Notes: generated by a model not told the origin, from the letters alone. Positions 35,779 to 64,000 are shown, counted from the stretch's first letter. The stretch: DNA of 64,000 nucleotides from Anagrus nilaparvatae (GCA_022575985.1 JAKSXM010000147.1:23346001-23410000), one strand, 5' to 3'. Translations and numbers: made by a program.

Positions 35779-37546
35779 TATTTATTTTATGTTTATTAAA
35801 TTTAATACATAAACTAAAATTAAACAAAAATTAATTAATTAATCGTTTTTAATCACTTAAAACTTCCGGCTCATCCAGTAAGATTTCACACTTTTTTAGT
35901 GTTGATTTGCATCAAACGTAATAAAGGTTTCCGCATGATTATAAATTAAAATTGATACTAATTTATTTGTTAAAAAATTCAAAGGTTTAAAGTTTCATTA
36001 ATTATTTAATAAATAGTTTATTTTTGTTCAAGTATTAATAAATAAACGCAGGAAAAATCTTTTTATTACTCAACAACTCACTATGTGATGCACCATATTG
36101 CACTCTTATTCAACCAATGAGAAACATGATATTAATCATCTGACTTTGAAGCGGGAAATTTCAGTTTTGTTTTAAATTTACTAATATTGGAAATTCAATT
36201 ATATAGTTTTGTAATTAAATCAATCCAAAGAAAAAATATTATTTTCGAATATTAAAATAGATGTTAAGGAAAATGATAATAAAAATTCTTAATAAATAAT
36301 ATTATTGATTATTTATTATTATATATAACAGACATACATTTTATATAATATAAAATAAAATTTTAGCTTAAAATTTTAAAATGAATAATTAAATTTATTC
36401 TTAAAAATCGTTTTTTCCATACAATTTGTTATAATTTTAACAGCAAAATTTCAAGTTGTATTAAATATAATAAACAATTTAATGTGAGTTACCAATAAAA
36501 ATGACTATAATTTAATCAAAAAAATTTTTTACAAACTTTAAAAATAAGGCAATTTTGTTTCCCAATTTTTTTTTCCTAATAATTTTATATAATGAACACA
36601 TATGTGTGAACAATTAAAATTTAATTTATTATTATTTAGAATATATATAAATGTACTCACAATACTTTCCACCGCATGTAAAAAAATTTAATATTTAATT
36701 AATTATGTTTATGAATTATTAGTTTATTATTAATTTTTGACATTTACTATAAATATTTATATCATTCATTCATAGTTAAAAAAAAAAATATTGCTTCTTA
36801 TATTGGTAACGTATATAATGTTAATTATTTTTTTTTATACATATAACAATTAATACAATTATGTAAAATATCATTATAATATTATAAATAATATTTTTTT
36901 TTTTATTATTATTATATAAAAATAATAATTTATTTGTTAATTAATAAAATTTAGTACTCGTAAAATGCTTTAAGATTATTCTGCTTTAATTTTTGAGAAA
37001 TTCAAGCAGAGTAACCTATTACATATCAGTAAATAAAAAATTATTTATTCTTTTGCTATGTTTTTCAAAAATATACAATTATAAATTAAAAGTTAAAAAT
37101 ATTTAAATAATAATATTATAGTATGTCATCGCTACATTTACATTTTCTTCGTTAATACAAATGGTGATATTATAATATAGCAAAGCTACAAATATTCTTT
37201 TTAATGATTATAAAATGTTTTTATATTTATTATATATGCTCGATCAGTCTATATTAAGTAATATGTCTAAAGTTTATAATGAAAAATTTTTTTTATCGAA
37301 AAGAAAAATAAATCTAAATTTTAAAATTTATTTTTAATCAATGATTCATTAAAAAAAAAATCTAAAATATTAAATTAATTAATAGTTATAAATATTTATA
37401 ATTGTGAAGTATAAATTTATGCATATAAATTTTAGTAATATATAGATAGAAGAAATATCAAGTTCATTATCTTTTTATCAGAATATATAAATACAATAGA
37501 TTTTATTTTGCTCTCTATATTAAGGTATATATTGCAAAAAAAAATA
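35779..37546. other. AT-rich intergenic region upstream of WIPI3
   Basis: It lies between the WIPI3 start and the 3' end of the DHP/CRMP gene, both on the minus strand. No exon or bounded repeat was recognised. The WIPI3 promoter should be in the part nearest 35.8 kb. Confidence 0.5.
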
Positions 37547-37552
37547 TTTATT
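37547..37552 (-). promoter_or_regulatory. Candidate poly(A) signal AATAAA
   Basis: AATAAA on the minus strand lies about 130 nt after the stop codon of the DHP/CRMP gene. Other AT-rich matches are close by. Confidence 0.35.
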
Positions 37553-37678
37553 ATTTTTTAAGCAATAAAAGGCTGCAGGTAACTTATATGTTTATATTTT
37601 GTTTTGATTTTTCTTGTCCATAAAAAAATTCATTTTCATGATGATGATTAATATTTACAAATTTTTTTGTGTATTTTT

Positions 37679-53250
<15,572 letters not shown>

Positions 53251-55640
53251 CTGAAATTTAAAAATAATTAATTATTCAATATTTTTACTCATTATTATTT
53301 GTCTAATGGATTTTGTAAATTAATGCAGAAACGCATTTATTGTGATGAAGCATTATTATTATTTAAATTGAAAAATAAAATTAAAAATGTTCTGTTTATG
53401 ATGTTGCAAAAAGCAAAAAAAAGAGTATTTTCTGTATGTCACCCTTTTGAAAAAAACATAATAAGAGACAAAAAAGCCTTCATACACACAGAGAATAAAC
53501 TCTCGACTCCCTTTTTTACGATGATATTCTCTTCATAATATTTCTTCTTTATTTGTTATAGCAGATTTGTCTACGTGAATACTCATAAAAATTTTCTTTA
53601 ATACCCACATTTATGTTTATAAATATATTATCAACAACCCCCCTAAGCATTATGTCATATTCTTATTCACCCTTAAAATTTCTCTGACTCAAAGTATTAT
53701 TATTAATACAAATTTATTGTATTATTTAGATTTTTAAGTGTGCTTTCAATAGATAAAAATTATTAATCGTATTAAATTAGTCTAATTTTTTTAAATTGTG
53801 GGCTTTGATAACAGGGTTGTAAATTTTTAGAAAATGAAGTCTAAAAGTCAAGTATTTTAATCGGATTCAAATCGGGCAGTATCTACATAATAAAAAATTG
53901 AAATTTTATTAGCAGTAAAAATTAACAAAACACATTTTGCCCAAATGACACCAGTGTTAGTAAAGTTTAAAAAAAATTATTTTCTCATTCCAAAATTGGC
54001 ATTTTCAATACCAAGTTAGGTTTAAAAATTTTAAAGAAATTTTAATTTTCAGTACTCTGAACTTTTTTCCCCACAGAAAATAAGAATTCACTATGAGCCT
54101 AATTGTAGCTTTATTTTACACTAATTATATCACACGAGTTTTTCATTTTGAATAAACCATCTGATGCGTTTGCTTAATTGAAAATTATTTATGGGCAAAC
54201 TCAATAATTGTGTACAGTTCGGTATATTGTTAACGTGGGATTTAAAATGTTAGTGTAAAGTTTTATACATTCAATCTAATTAAATTAAAATAAGTTCTGG
54301 TTTGTATAATACAAGATTTAAAAATCACGATTTTTTTTTTATTTAACTAATAACACGGGCGTCAGAGCACGACGCGCCGGAACACTTGTCAAGGCATTTC
54401 TGCACCATCGTGATGTGTATAACGAAGCGATCAATCAAAATTGTTTTCATCGAAACAAACTTTTGAATGGTACTTTTTGTTTCTTTAATATTAAACAGTC
54501 ATTGAGTAATTATCGCTGCCAATTTATAATAATTTCAGCTACATACAACTTTTCCTAAAAATCTGCTAAGATCCTTTAAGGTACAGCAGCACAAAATGAC
54601 TGCAGAAAAATATATTTTTTTAATGACTAGCAAAATCTATTGGCATTATTTTTAGATACGTTTAAATTGATTGTCAAACATCGAGATAAACGTGCAAAGG
54701 TGATCTCATGAATTAGCATGACATTAGCAAGTATAGAATAATTTGACAAAACTATCCTAATTGTTTTTTTAAGATTGCTTCATAAGATTTGGAATAATAC
54801 AGTTATTAATAATTAAAAAATTATGCTTGTTATAAATTCTGCACAATTAATTAAAAAAAATTTTTTAAATTTAAATCTTTAAACCCTTATTAACATAAAC
54901 GTCGCGTTATCAATTGTCGCAATTCACTAACAGGTCATTTTAAAAATAGAAACATGTTTGTATATAAATAAATTAAATATGCCAATCCATTAATAAAGAT
55001 GCGTCTAGAGATGCATTTTATACTGAGACGTGCACTTCCTGACAGATTATGATAAGCAATTAAATGCTCGACTCTTTTTTTTTAATTTCTTATAATTAAT
55101 CTTATTAAGTCAAAATAATAATAATTTAATTTAAAGAGCTATTAAATGATATTCAATGTTAAGTAATTCGCTGTTATTTAATATCTTCATTTCTAAAGAA
55201 TATATTTAAAATTTAAATTCAATTTAAATTTTTGAATCGTGTAAACATATAATATTTATGGATGAGATAATAATTGTTACGTAAATTAGTTTTACATGTT
55301 TTTTTCAAAATATTTTTTTGTTAATGCATATTACGAGATAGTAATTTTAACAGGAATTTTAAGCAAATTTTAAAATCTCGTAATAGTATAAAACTCGTTA
55401 ATTTTCAGGTTAATTTTAATCGTTTCGCCGAATTCATCGTTCGTACACTAAAGTCCTGAATGGATAAAAATTTCTGGTAATTATGTTTCTTGATCTACTG
55501 AAACCGATATTGAGGTTCATTTAGACCTAAAAGTGACAAATTAGTTATTATTAACAAATTAATGCTAAATTGATCTTAATTTAAGGGACAAGGCTAAAAG
55601 TTCCCTAAAGACTCTTCCCGGATAAGTATAGAGCTGTGGC
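53251..55640. other. AT-rich region upstream of the visible DHP/CRMP exons
   Basis: The missing first exon or promoter of the DHP/CRMP gene could be here or beyond the window. A short GC-rich island (about 54,355-54,420, GACGCGCCGG) stands out but offers no exon that ends in phase 0 at a donor. No gene is called. Confidence 0.4.
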
Positions 55641-55652
55641 CCTTGGAACCAT

Positions 55653-56496
55653 GGCTAAATTAAGTAAAAGCATCCAAAAAGTTATCAAAAAACTCACTGA
55701 TTCCCGTTGGAATTAGACCTGTACGTCACGGCGATAGATGATGTTGAATTTTCGGGTATTAAAAAGCTGTTCACCCTCTCCAGGAGGTTTTATAAAAAAT
55801 CAAAAATTATGTTTTGCACCTTACCGAAAGTATAAAAAAAAATTATGCTCAAAAAACCGATTTTCAAAAAATTCAAAACTATATTTCTGGGTCTCAAAGG
55901 GGTCCTAAAAGCCGAAAAAAAATTTTTCTTGTAATTTGGTAGAATGTTAAGTTTTATAGCCAATGAGCAGATATAATCTGTTTATGGGTCAGAGAAATTA
56001 AATAAAATATAAGAAAATTCACAAAAAACGAGTTTTTTAGTTATTTGGGGGCTCGTCTACGGGATCAGTAAGTTTTTACATGGAACATATTTATAGGGAG
56101 TATCTTGGAAATCTGAAAATCAGGGAGGAATCAAATATGTCCGATTTAAGGGAGGGGGTCAAATGGGGCTTAGAATAATTTCAATTTTGAGGCACAGAAT
56201 AATCCGGGTGTAGGTACTTAGAATAATTGCCATTTAGGGACCTAGAGTTTAGGAAATCAGAATGTTTTGAATCAAATTTTGGGTTTAGAATGTTAACATC
56301 TAGTAAAGGTGTAAATTACAAATTATAAAATTAGAAAATTGTATTGTAACGTTGCGTAACATTTGCATTATACCTACAACTCAGCTGTAAGTAAACATGT
56401 TCCATGCATTTAGGTTGTGTACACACAAACCGGTTATAAGGTTTTTGTATTTTGATAACCGTTGATAACTTTTCGGATACTACTACTTAAGTTAGG
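55653..56496. repeat. TIR-bearing dispersed element
   Basis: The left end (55,653-55,688, GGCTAAATTAAGTAAAAGC then ATCCAAAAAGTTATCAA) is repeated inverted at 56,462-56,496. Inside are the body shared with 44.1-44.4 kb (inverted) and, at about 56,220-56,455, the text shared with 3.51-3.72 kb. No transposase frame is seen. Confidence 0.65.
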
Positions 56497-58440
56497 TATT
56501 TTTCTAAACAACTATATACTTATTCAGGAGTAGCTTTTATAAGAAGAGAGCAAAAAATTTTCATGTAACTACTCTTTCCTGCAACACGAATTTTCTGTTT
56601 CTAAAGCCATTATGATAATAGTACATTGCCAGATTGATGTACTTGAATTTTCAAGTGATTCTAAGAGACAAATTTCAAGTAACAAAGCAGATTAAACAAA
56701 AAATATTATTTAAACATCCTTAGAGCATAGTAATCTACATTTTAATATTCTGCTTAATCTCTTAGGGCTTTTACAAAAAAACAAAAATAATAGGACATGC
56801 TAGCTGATTTAAAACAATAAATCGTTAGCAGACAAATAAAAGAAAAATAATAATTTTGTTTAACACTACATAATTTATCATAATATATAATTTTGCATAT
56901 TTTATTTGCATTATGCAACAACAACAAAAAATTGTTTTTTAAAAAAGTTAGGTATTATTGTCGAGATCTCTTCTTCCACAGATCGTCAACCAAGCAAAAA
57001 TACAAATCGCGCAGGATTAAAAAAAAAAATAACGGACGTAGTTTCACAGTAGATACTCTCTTTGCAATTGCTTCACGTATACAACCTGTCATTCATATTT
57101 AAGTATTCAAGCAATCTTTTTTTGTACTATAATATTTACTGCATCGTCTTTTATGCATTTGTGTCAAATAAGCACGTATGTATTCTCTTTGTTTATGAGA
57201 ATATTCATACATTAGAACGCAACATTTGCTATCACAAAAAGATGCATCGTAAGATTTTTTTTTTAAATCGTCCTCGAGTAATAGCAGTAGTAGTTTATTT
57301 TAATTTAACAACATGTATACAATAAACTGACATCATACTGTATAATTTATGTATTGCACGCAGGCTGAACGCATATTATGACATAATAGAAATGAAATAC
57401 GGTTATAGTAATTTTATTATAAATCTCTGATAATTTTATTTTAATCAAATATTGTTAATTCTATTTTTTATTACGTGTATTGAATTTAAATTGAGAAATC
57501 AATCTATTTTTATAAAGTGAATAAACTTTTGAATTCTATTTTTAAAACTAAGCTTTTAGAGCTTCGAGAAATAATGCATGTCAAAAATATATAAAATTTA
57601 ATTTGCAAATATATAAAATATTTTTATTTGCTTGTTTATTAACGTGAAATTTTATTTTATTTTTAGATACTTTTAAGAATTTTTAAAGATTTTATTCAGT
57701 CAGTTATTTTTATAAAAAAAACTGTAAATTTGCAAAAATGCTTTTAATTTACATGATGAGATGAATTTTGGATTTTTAATGTAAGAAATATTTTTAGATA
57801 TTTTAAGCTGGGTACTTGTAAAATTAATTTTTATATCGAATTGAAATTTGGTTATCACTAGGGTTCATAACACTGAATATTACATTTTTGGATTCTCCGT
57901 TCTGCTAATTTTAAAGAAATGTCTAAAAAACATTTACTTCCATGAATTGAATAATCGGTACACGTAAACTTAATCTATAACGACATTCATCTGACATTCT
58001 TAGAAGTTAAAAAATTTTATTTTTAGGGCTTTCAAGACAAGTTTCGTTAAAATTTCATCTAAAGAATTTCTTTTAGCACGTTATACACATTTTGCAGGTC
58101 AACGTCCAATTCTACATTTATATTTTGGCCTTGATAAATTGTATTTATATTTTGTCACGTGTCTTTAATGCATTATCTTTCTATATAAAAATAAATACTA
58201 AAGTGTCTTATTTATTTATTTAGGCACATACTTGAAGATGATATGTTGTATGTATTAAAACAAATTTAAATTCTGACAATTGATATTTATAAAATTATAA
58301 TCGGAAGTAATTGTTAATATTTTAAAATATTACTTCCTTGGAATTTAATTCAAAAATTACATCAATTTCTGTTTTGATAACAAATGAGATTTTTTTACTA
58401 GTAATAACAAAGTAACCAAGCCTTCTCTAATTAACTCAAG
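56497..58440. other. AT-rich sequence, nothing recognised
   Basis: Two short overlapping open stretches near 56,893-57,325 have no motifs. A minus-strand ATG near 57,093 followed by 11 codons and a GTATCT donor-like site is too weak to be called the missing first exon. Confidence 0.4.
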
Positions 58441-58469
58441 AACTTTTTAAAATGGATAAAATATAGGAT

Positions 58470-58790
58470 TTGCCCTTTCAGGCACGAATGGCCCCTTTTT
58501 AAAAAGAAAAAGGGGAAACGGGGATCAGAATTGGGGCACTTTTATTAAATTAGATTTTTTTAAATTTTAAGTAGAGGACTTAAAATGGCATCTGATTTTA
58601 GAATTTTTCAAAAGTTTGCATTTTTGTCTTACTTGTGCTAAATATCAATTATTCATAACTGGTCATCGGAAAACAAATGGAACCATCAACATCGTTTTCA
58701 AAGACTAAAAATATGTGAGGGGGATCCGTTTTACTCCATTTAAAATTTTTGGGTGCTTTTAACATTGCTGGCGCCTAGACACCCTTTTTC
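58470..58790. repeat. Dispersed repeat, copy 3 of 3
   Basis: It begins with a small hairpin (CCCCTTTTTAAAAAG and AAAGGGG near 58,490-58,516). It contains ACTGGTCATCGGAAAACAAA and TTTTACTCCATTTAAAATTT, then AACATTGCTGGCGCCTAGAC. It is related to 50.86-51.07 and 27.76-28.05 kb. Confidence 0.6.
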
Positions 58791-61740
58791 CGTGAAAGTT
58801 TACCTGATTTACTTTTAATTATGACAGAGGGCTTGTTTTTTCTACACCCCCTTCCTCAAAAGAAAATCTCAACAGGTCCTAATTTCCGCTCTTAAATTCG
58901 GTCCTTGCGTAAATTATAGCCATAACTTTGGCAATTTTTTCGACAATTTTATGTGTTACTTGTATTTTTAGGGTTCCTGAGTGAATAAAATACTAAAAAA
59001 ATCTCAAAAAATAACCTAAAGTTACTTATTACAGGCCACTTTTGATAAAAAATGATGTATCATTCGTGTTCAGTGACCCAAAAAACGCAAATACCCAGTG
59101 TAAACATAATGAATTTAAACTACAGGTAAAAATAATTTTCTTTAAGATTTACTATAACCATTTCCTCGTTTAATATCAATCGAACTCAACCTACACAATT
59201 TATATAATTGTTATATAGAATTATTTTTTTCCACAAAATCTTCAAAGTAAAAGTATACTCTAACTGTAAAAAAAAAGTAGTAAAATCAAATTGTGATTTT
59301 GTAAATTGATTCTAGAGAAATATTGAATAGAATATTTTTAACATCAACACATAATTTATGATTTTATTTATGTATGACATTTTTCATTTAAATAAAACTA
59401 ATAATTTTAAATAATAATAGTATTAAATCTTATTTTTCATAATCATTAATTTTTTTTTGTGTATTCAATGAAAATAAAGTTTGTAGAAGGAAATGTTATA
59501 AATTTCTATTGTTTAGATAGAAATGTTTACTTCCTTATGTTACAAGAATAATTCAAATTGACCTATAAATTTTAGTAGGAGAATTAAGAAAAATTGACTT
59601 CTTATTGAATACAGTAATTTTGTGACAAATTTGTACAAAATTTAATTTTATCCCAGAATTAATAAATCTTATTTAACAGCTTGTATTCTATACAATTAAA
59701 TTTTAATTAATTCGAAAAACAAGTAACAAATTACCTCTTTTAAATAGTAAAAAATTCTCAAGTTTCATCAAAAAAACAAAAATTATGTAATTTTACATGA
59801 TTTTAAATTAAATGAATGAAAAAAAAACTGGTATTCAAGCAAAAAATAAGATTGTTGTAATAAATCGTTTAGTCTAAAAGACTAGATTACCAAAATAGGT
59901 ATGAAAAAAATTTATTAGTCAATATTTATGTAATGATATTGTAATACAAATTTAAAACAAATAATCGTTAAATAAATATTATTAAAAGTGTGCTACTATC
60001 TACTAAATAATACGAATTTTAAATAAATACAGTGTTTTAGTACTAAAAAATAACCGGTATATTTAATAACATTCATTAACAAAAACAGACACATTCACAT
60101 TATGATACGCGTGGGTGGAAATAATTTTAAAAAAATGTATATGTTTCCACTTTCTTAAATAAGATTATCTTAAAAAATCTATATATATTTGAATAATAAA
60201 GAATTTTACGGCATTTTTGTATATGAGCTCGCAAATAACTTTTTTACAGATCACGGTCTAATTAACATTTTGCAAAAATTACCGCAAAAGTAATAATAAT
60301 ATCTTAGACATGAGCGTATACCGGAAATGCACGAATGGTTTAGCACCTGCTTTTTCCGTATTTTTATTATCAATATTACGTAAAATAATTTTTTAACAAA
60401 GTAATGATATACTTATTTTTTTATCCTAGTTTTTTGTTGCTCTTATAGGTCATGTTTATTTATATTTGTAAAATCATTTCTATTAAGGAAAAAGGAAGTT
60501 TTTTTCTTTTTAATAATATAACTGCTTGTGTAATATCTTGTTGATGAATATGTTGTGATTAAAATAACAGAGAGAGTATGTATTTATAAAGACAAAAAGA
60601 TTCACGCGACAGTTTATGTAATCTTAATTGAATACGTTATGAAATTTTTTATAAAAAACTATATATGAACAAAATTTTTCTCTACTTTTTTTTTTTAATA
60701 ATATACTACTATTTATGATTCGACTTTACCTCCCAAAAGGTTATTGGCGTAGAAAGTTATTTTGTTTGATATCTAACCACTGTCAAAACTTTGTTTTTGC
60801 AACAATATTACTAACCACGTCTCTTTGCTTTAATAAGTTATTTGAATTTTGAAGAGATAAATTCTTAGGTTTTGTAAGAAAGCAATCGGTCATCCATAAT
60901 TTGTCATTTTTTTTTCGTCTTAACAAAAATGATACTACCATGCAATCTTTGAAAAGAACCCAATAACGTTTCTAAATATGACAAATTACTCTAGACATTC
61001 TTTTTTATACTTGGAAACGAAAAAAATTTTCATTTAAATATACGTATGGCACATGGTTCCTAGAATATCCATCTCAAAAGTAAGTAAACCAAAGCATTTT
61101 TGTAACTTCTTTTGTCTATTTTCCTCGCTATTTTCCATCTTTATTTTCACTTTCCACGGAAAATGTTAATTTTACGAAAAAAATGTATCAGAACATATTT
61201 TTTGTAAAATTTTCTCGGTTTCATTTTCTTATACGTGATATTTTTCAATATCTTCAACCATTTCCGAAATATTCTTAAAAAACAAAAAAACAAAATTTTT
61301 GTCCTTAATATTTGATATTCTGCTAACTTATGGTCAGCCCTACTGCGTATGTCTTCGCCGGTATATTGACCCTATAAAGTCTCTATATTATAAATATATT
61401 TATTATCATAACCTGTACATTTGAAAGAGGGCTTAGCTTTCCCCAGAAGTCTCATTCTATTTAGCGTCTAGCTAATTTGGATTTTTCTCTTTTTGGCTAA
61501 GCGAAAAGCGTCGGGTTCCAATAATTTGACGACTACTATTTGATCTGACATGACTTTGGATTTATGAAGATGGCCACTGATATTCTTGAAGATATTCTTT
61601 TAGAAGTATTCTTTGTACATTCAGGTAACCTGATTTTATTCCATTATTTAGTAAGCTAGGGTGAAATATTAAAGATTTAGAGTTTTCGTAGAGTTCTTGG
61701 TCTTTTATTAACAAGTAATTTTTCATTTTTGTAAGTAGAT
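58791..61740. other. AT-rich sequence, nothing recognised
   Basis: No open frame with motifs, splice context or repeat boundary could be supported over this stretch. Confidence 0.45.
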
Positions 61741-61742
61741 TA

Positions 61743-62205
61743 TTTTTTTTTTTTTTTTGTCAATTTTATATTAAGCCACATATAAGCTTCATTTATTTTT
61801 TTTTGAAAAAATATTCGTTCACTTGTACAAACCAGTTAAATTTTGGAGATGAAAGATCATATTCTGACAATTTTTTTAGTTTATTAAAGCAAATTTTTGG
61901 GTATCTACTATCTTCCATTTCAAAAATTTGTTGTGTGTAATTTAGGATTAGTTTAAAACATATTAGTTCAACTTTGTCTAAATTCAACTCTTTTCATACC
62001 ACATAGCGAGGTGTATTGCAGGACAAAGCAAGGAGCTTCTTGAAAAATTTATTTTGAACCATTTCTAGGTCAGGGAGGTGTCTTAGGCACCAAACTGGAG
62101 CTGCATATAAAACAGTCGAGGAAACAAGCGCGTTAAATAATTTTTACCCGTAAAAGTATCTGTAATTTTTAACCTGTTTATTATATTAATAATGGAAACA
62201 AAACA
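61743..62205 (-). mobile_element. 3' end of a non-LTR retrotransposon
   Basis: Read on the minus strand, it carries the region that follows the reverse transcriptase domain: SIINNIINRLKITDTFTG, after a frame change LFNALVSSTVLYAAPVWCLR, and KELNLDKVELICFKLILNY. It ends at a stop followed by AATATAAAATTGAC and a run of about 17 A (61,743-61,760 on the plus strand as T), probably its poly(A) tail. A stop at about 62,000 and the frame change show decay. The upstream half of the element is at 63.6-64.0 kb. Confidence 0.75.
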
Positions 62206-62207
62206 AG

Positions 62208-63480
62208 CAAAAATCTAACTAACGAAGAAGCGATCAAGGTTATATGAAATTGGTCGCATTACGTTGAAACGATATTTGAGGAGCACATTACAGTGCTAGA
62301 ACAGTTGCAGCAACTGATAGGCAATCGCGAATACTACTCATTCGACTACGATCTATTCAAACGCCCGTACAATACAGAAACCACTATATGTGCATTTTAT
62401 TTAGGTAATTATACAATATCTCTGACAATCCGTAAAACATAATTTAGTAATTTTTAACGATTTCAGGACATACAGTTCCAAGGAGAGATTGCGATTACCG
62501 CCTCTTCATGAGTTACGTCGAAGCAAATGCAATTAGATTTTACCTCAGATTTTAAGGCGATAGCAGGAACACCGAGCGCATCACGGTTCTAAATCACTCA
62601 TTTGGATACGGACATGGGAACGGAATACGACGAATGAATGACAGAAAACGAATGGCTAGATGACTTTCAAGCCCTGGAAGAATTTGGTTACCAAACCATT
62701 AACTTTGACAGCGAGCTACAGCTCGAATTCAATTTCGATTACAGTTCCTGGGACCATTCACACTACAGAAAAATATATCTCTAATTGTTTCTTCACTACA
62801 GCATAATAACAACGACAACGGTCAGAGGCAGCAAAAATGCCAACAGATTGCTGATCATAAAACCCCTCTCGTGTCATTTAAAAACTTTCAAGGCGACTCT
62901 CGATATCAAGAGTACTCCGACCATCGAAATATCGAAAGAAAATATAGAAAGACTTATAATAAAGAACAAAGAAAAACCGCAAAATATCGTATTTATAGGA
63001 CATATGGTGCCCTCCGACATCTACAATGCTCTCAAAAAGCAAACAACGTATTTAGCGTGCTTTCTCTTCAACATGTTCAGAATGAACCATGATACAATGG
63101 AAGATGAAAGGGAGTTTAACACATTAGTATCGTAGAGCGTTCAATATTACCCGATGGGTTTGATACTTTACAAATTACCACCAAAGCTTTGGCAGCTTAA
63201 CGTCACCGACTTGACAGTGGTGCATAGCATTGGTGTGGTCGCACCGGATTTCAATTCAAGATTCACTCTGTTGCAACCGCGATTGGAAAAAGCCGATCAG
63301 GTAACGAACAAACTTACAAATATCAATTATTGATAATAAACTTTAATGTCCATTTTAGCGTGATATCAAGGCTGCCTGCGGGGCGAATATTGTGGGATAG
63401 TAAGTATTAATTAAAACACCCTAACGTACCTTTGATTTTATAATAAATTATACTTTCAGAACAAAATGTCATAACGCGTA
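62208..63480 (+). pseudogene. Unidentified decayed gene with three short introns
   Basis: Coding-like text with balanced codon use runs through exons about 62,208-62,404, 62,467-63,300, 63,359-63,399 and from 63,460. The introns are 62, 58 and 60 nt, all GT...AG (TTAG|GTAATT, CAG|GTAACG, TA|GTAAGT). The second exon keeps one frame from about 62,600 to 63,300, broken by stops at 62,635, 62,782 and 63,133. One frame change lies near 62,560-62,600. Sample text: EEHITVLEQLQQLIGNRE, DDFQALEEFGYQTINFDSE and LPPKLWQLNVTDLTVVHS. I do not recognise a family. It has inserted into, and lies opposite to, a retrotransposon. Confidence 0.5.
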
Positions 63481-63559
63481 AGACACCACTTACCAAAAAA
63501 TCCACCAACTTACACTGAACAAAACATCAAGGCTTAAAATTTGGCAGTGCTTCAAAAAC

Positions 63560-64000
63560 GAGCATCCTGAAGTTATAAATGCAAATTCAACCAGTTTACA
63601 ATAAAAATTCAGGAACTGCATGCTTCAACTTATCAGCACGTTGGAGAACACAAACAATCTGGTTACATGGCTATGTAGCCTTTTGAAATTATCATATACT
63701 CCGGATTCAGCAAATGTAACACCTAGATATTCTCTGACAATTTCTACAGGGGCATTTTTAAAATAAAATTTTTGTTTTGTTTTACCTCCCCGTCTACCCT
63801 TTTTAAATATTATTATATTAGTTTTTTTTAAGTTAATTTTTGTTTTGTTTTACCTCCCCGTCTACCCTTTTTAAATATTATTATATTAGTTTTTTTTAAG
63901 TTAATTTCTAATTTATTGTTGTCAAGATATTTTCAAGGGCTTTTAGAAGACGTTGCTGAAAAATGGATGATAAAAAGAACATGTCATGAGCGAACGCTAG
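63560..64000 (-). mobile_element. Reverse transcriptase fragment of the same non-LTR element (runs off the window)
   Basis: On the minus strand from the window end the translation reads AFAHDMFFLSSIFQQRL, the block that normally contains F/YADD, here with the first Asp changed to His. Next come TNIIIFKKGRRGG and, after the duplicated segment, FYFKNAPVEIVREYLGVTF. These are the regions around and after the catalytic box of a non-LTR reverse transcriptase. Frame changes and stops show that it is dead. The missing continuation is found at 61.74-62.2 kb. Confidence 0.75.
63769..63907. repeat. Exact tandem duplication of 68 bp
   Basis: The unit starts ATTTTTGTTTTGTTTTACC and is present twice without visible difference (second copy from 63,837). 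As 68 is not a multiple of three, it breaks the reverse transcriptase frame. Identity of the copies suggests a recent event or an assembly artefact. Confidence 0.9.

Noticed and set aside
54355..54420. GC-rich island as alternative first exon or promoter of DHP/CRMP
   Set aside because: A minus-strand ATG exists, but no good phase-0 donor follows; no promoter motif could be supported.
57050..57095. First exon of DHP/CRMP on the minus strand (ATG then 11 codons and GTATCT)
   Set aside because: The peptide does not resemble known N-termini of the family and the donor is weak.

Overview
This is a very AT-rich animal nuclear sequence with intron-containing genes, dense non-LTR, Helitron and foldback repeats, and no prokaryotic features. 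The single dihydropyrimidinase/CRMP gene with two alternative versions of one exon is the arrangement I know from insects. An insect with an AT-rich genome, such as a parasitoid wasp or a hemipteran, fits best. The species cannot be read from the sequence.

Layout. From 1 to about 27.5 kb the window is mostly repeats. It holds a broken CR1/L2-like retrotransposon (0.75-3.1 kb), a foldback (5.7-6.6 kb), a repeat carrying a CA microsatellite (7.1-8.3 kb), and a 3.7 kb foldback with a Helitron inside one arm (9.4-13.1 kb). These are followed by a near-perfect palindrome (14.1-14.5 kb), a 25-bp minisatellite (15.3-15.9 kb), an inverted tandem repeat (16.0-16.7 kb) and a TTAA-flanked piggyBac-like MITE (19.4-20.4 kb). 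Between 21 and 26 kb are decayed or tentative coding segments on the minus strand and a 260-bp tandem repeat.

From 28 to 53 kb lie four credible genes: a UPF0193/EVG1-like gene (-), a four-helix membrane protein gene (+), the autophagy PROPPIN WIPI3/WDR45B (-), and the dihydropyrimidinase/CRMP gene (-, at least eight coding exon positions, first exon not seen). In the last gene two alternative copies of one exon sit 6.5 kb apart. One keeps and one loses a metal-binding histidine, and the reading frame allows exactly one of them per transcript. Thus one locus should give both a pyrimidine-catabolic enzyme and a non-enzymatic cytoskeletal regulator.

From 53.3 to 61.7 kb I see no gene, only AT-rich DNA and copies of dispersed repeats. 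The right end (61.7-64 kb) holds a non-LTR retrotransposon on the minus strand, split by an unidentified, decayed, intron-bearing coding sequence on the plus strand.

The four genes are not functionally linked as far as the sequence shows. The most interesting points are the forced exon choice in the DHP/CRMP gene, the Helitron whose empty site can be read from the opposite foldback arm, and the unidentified spliced insert at the right end.
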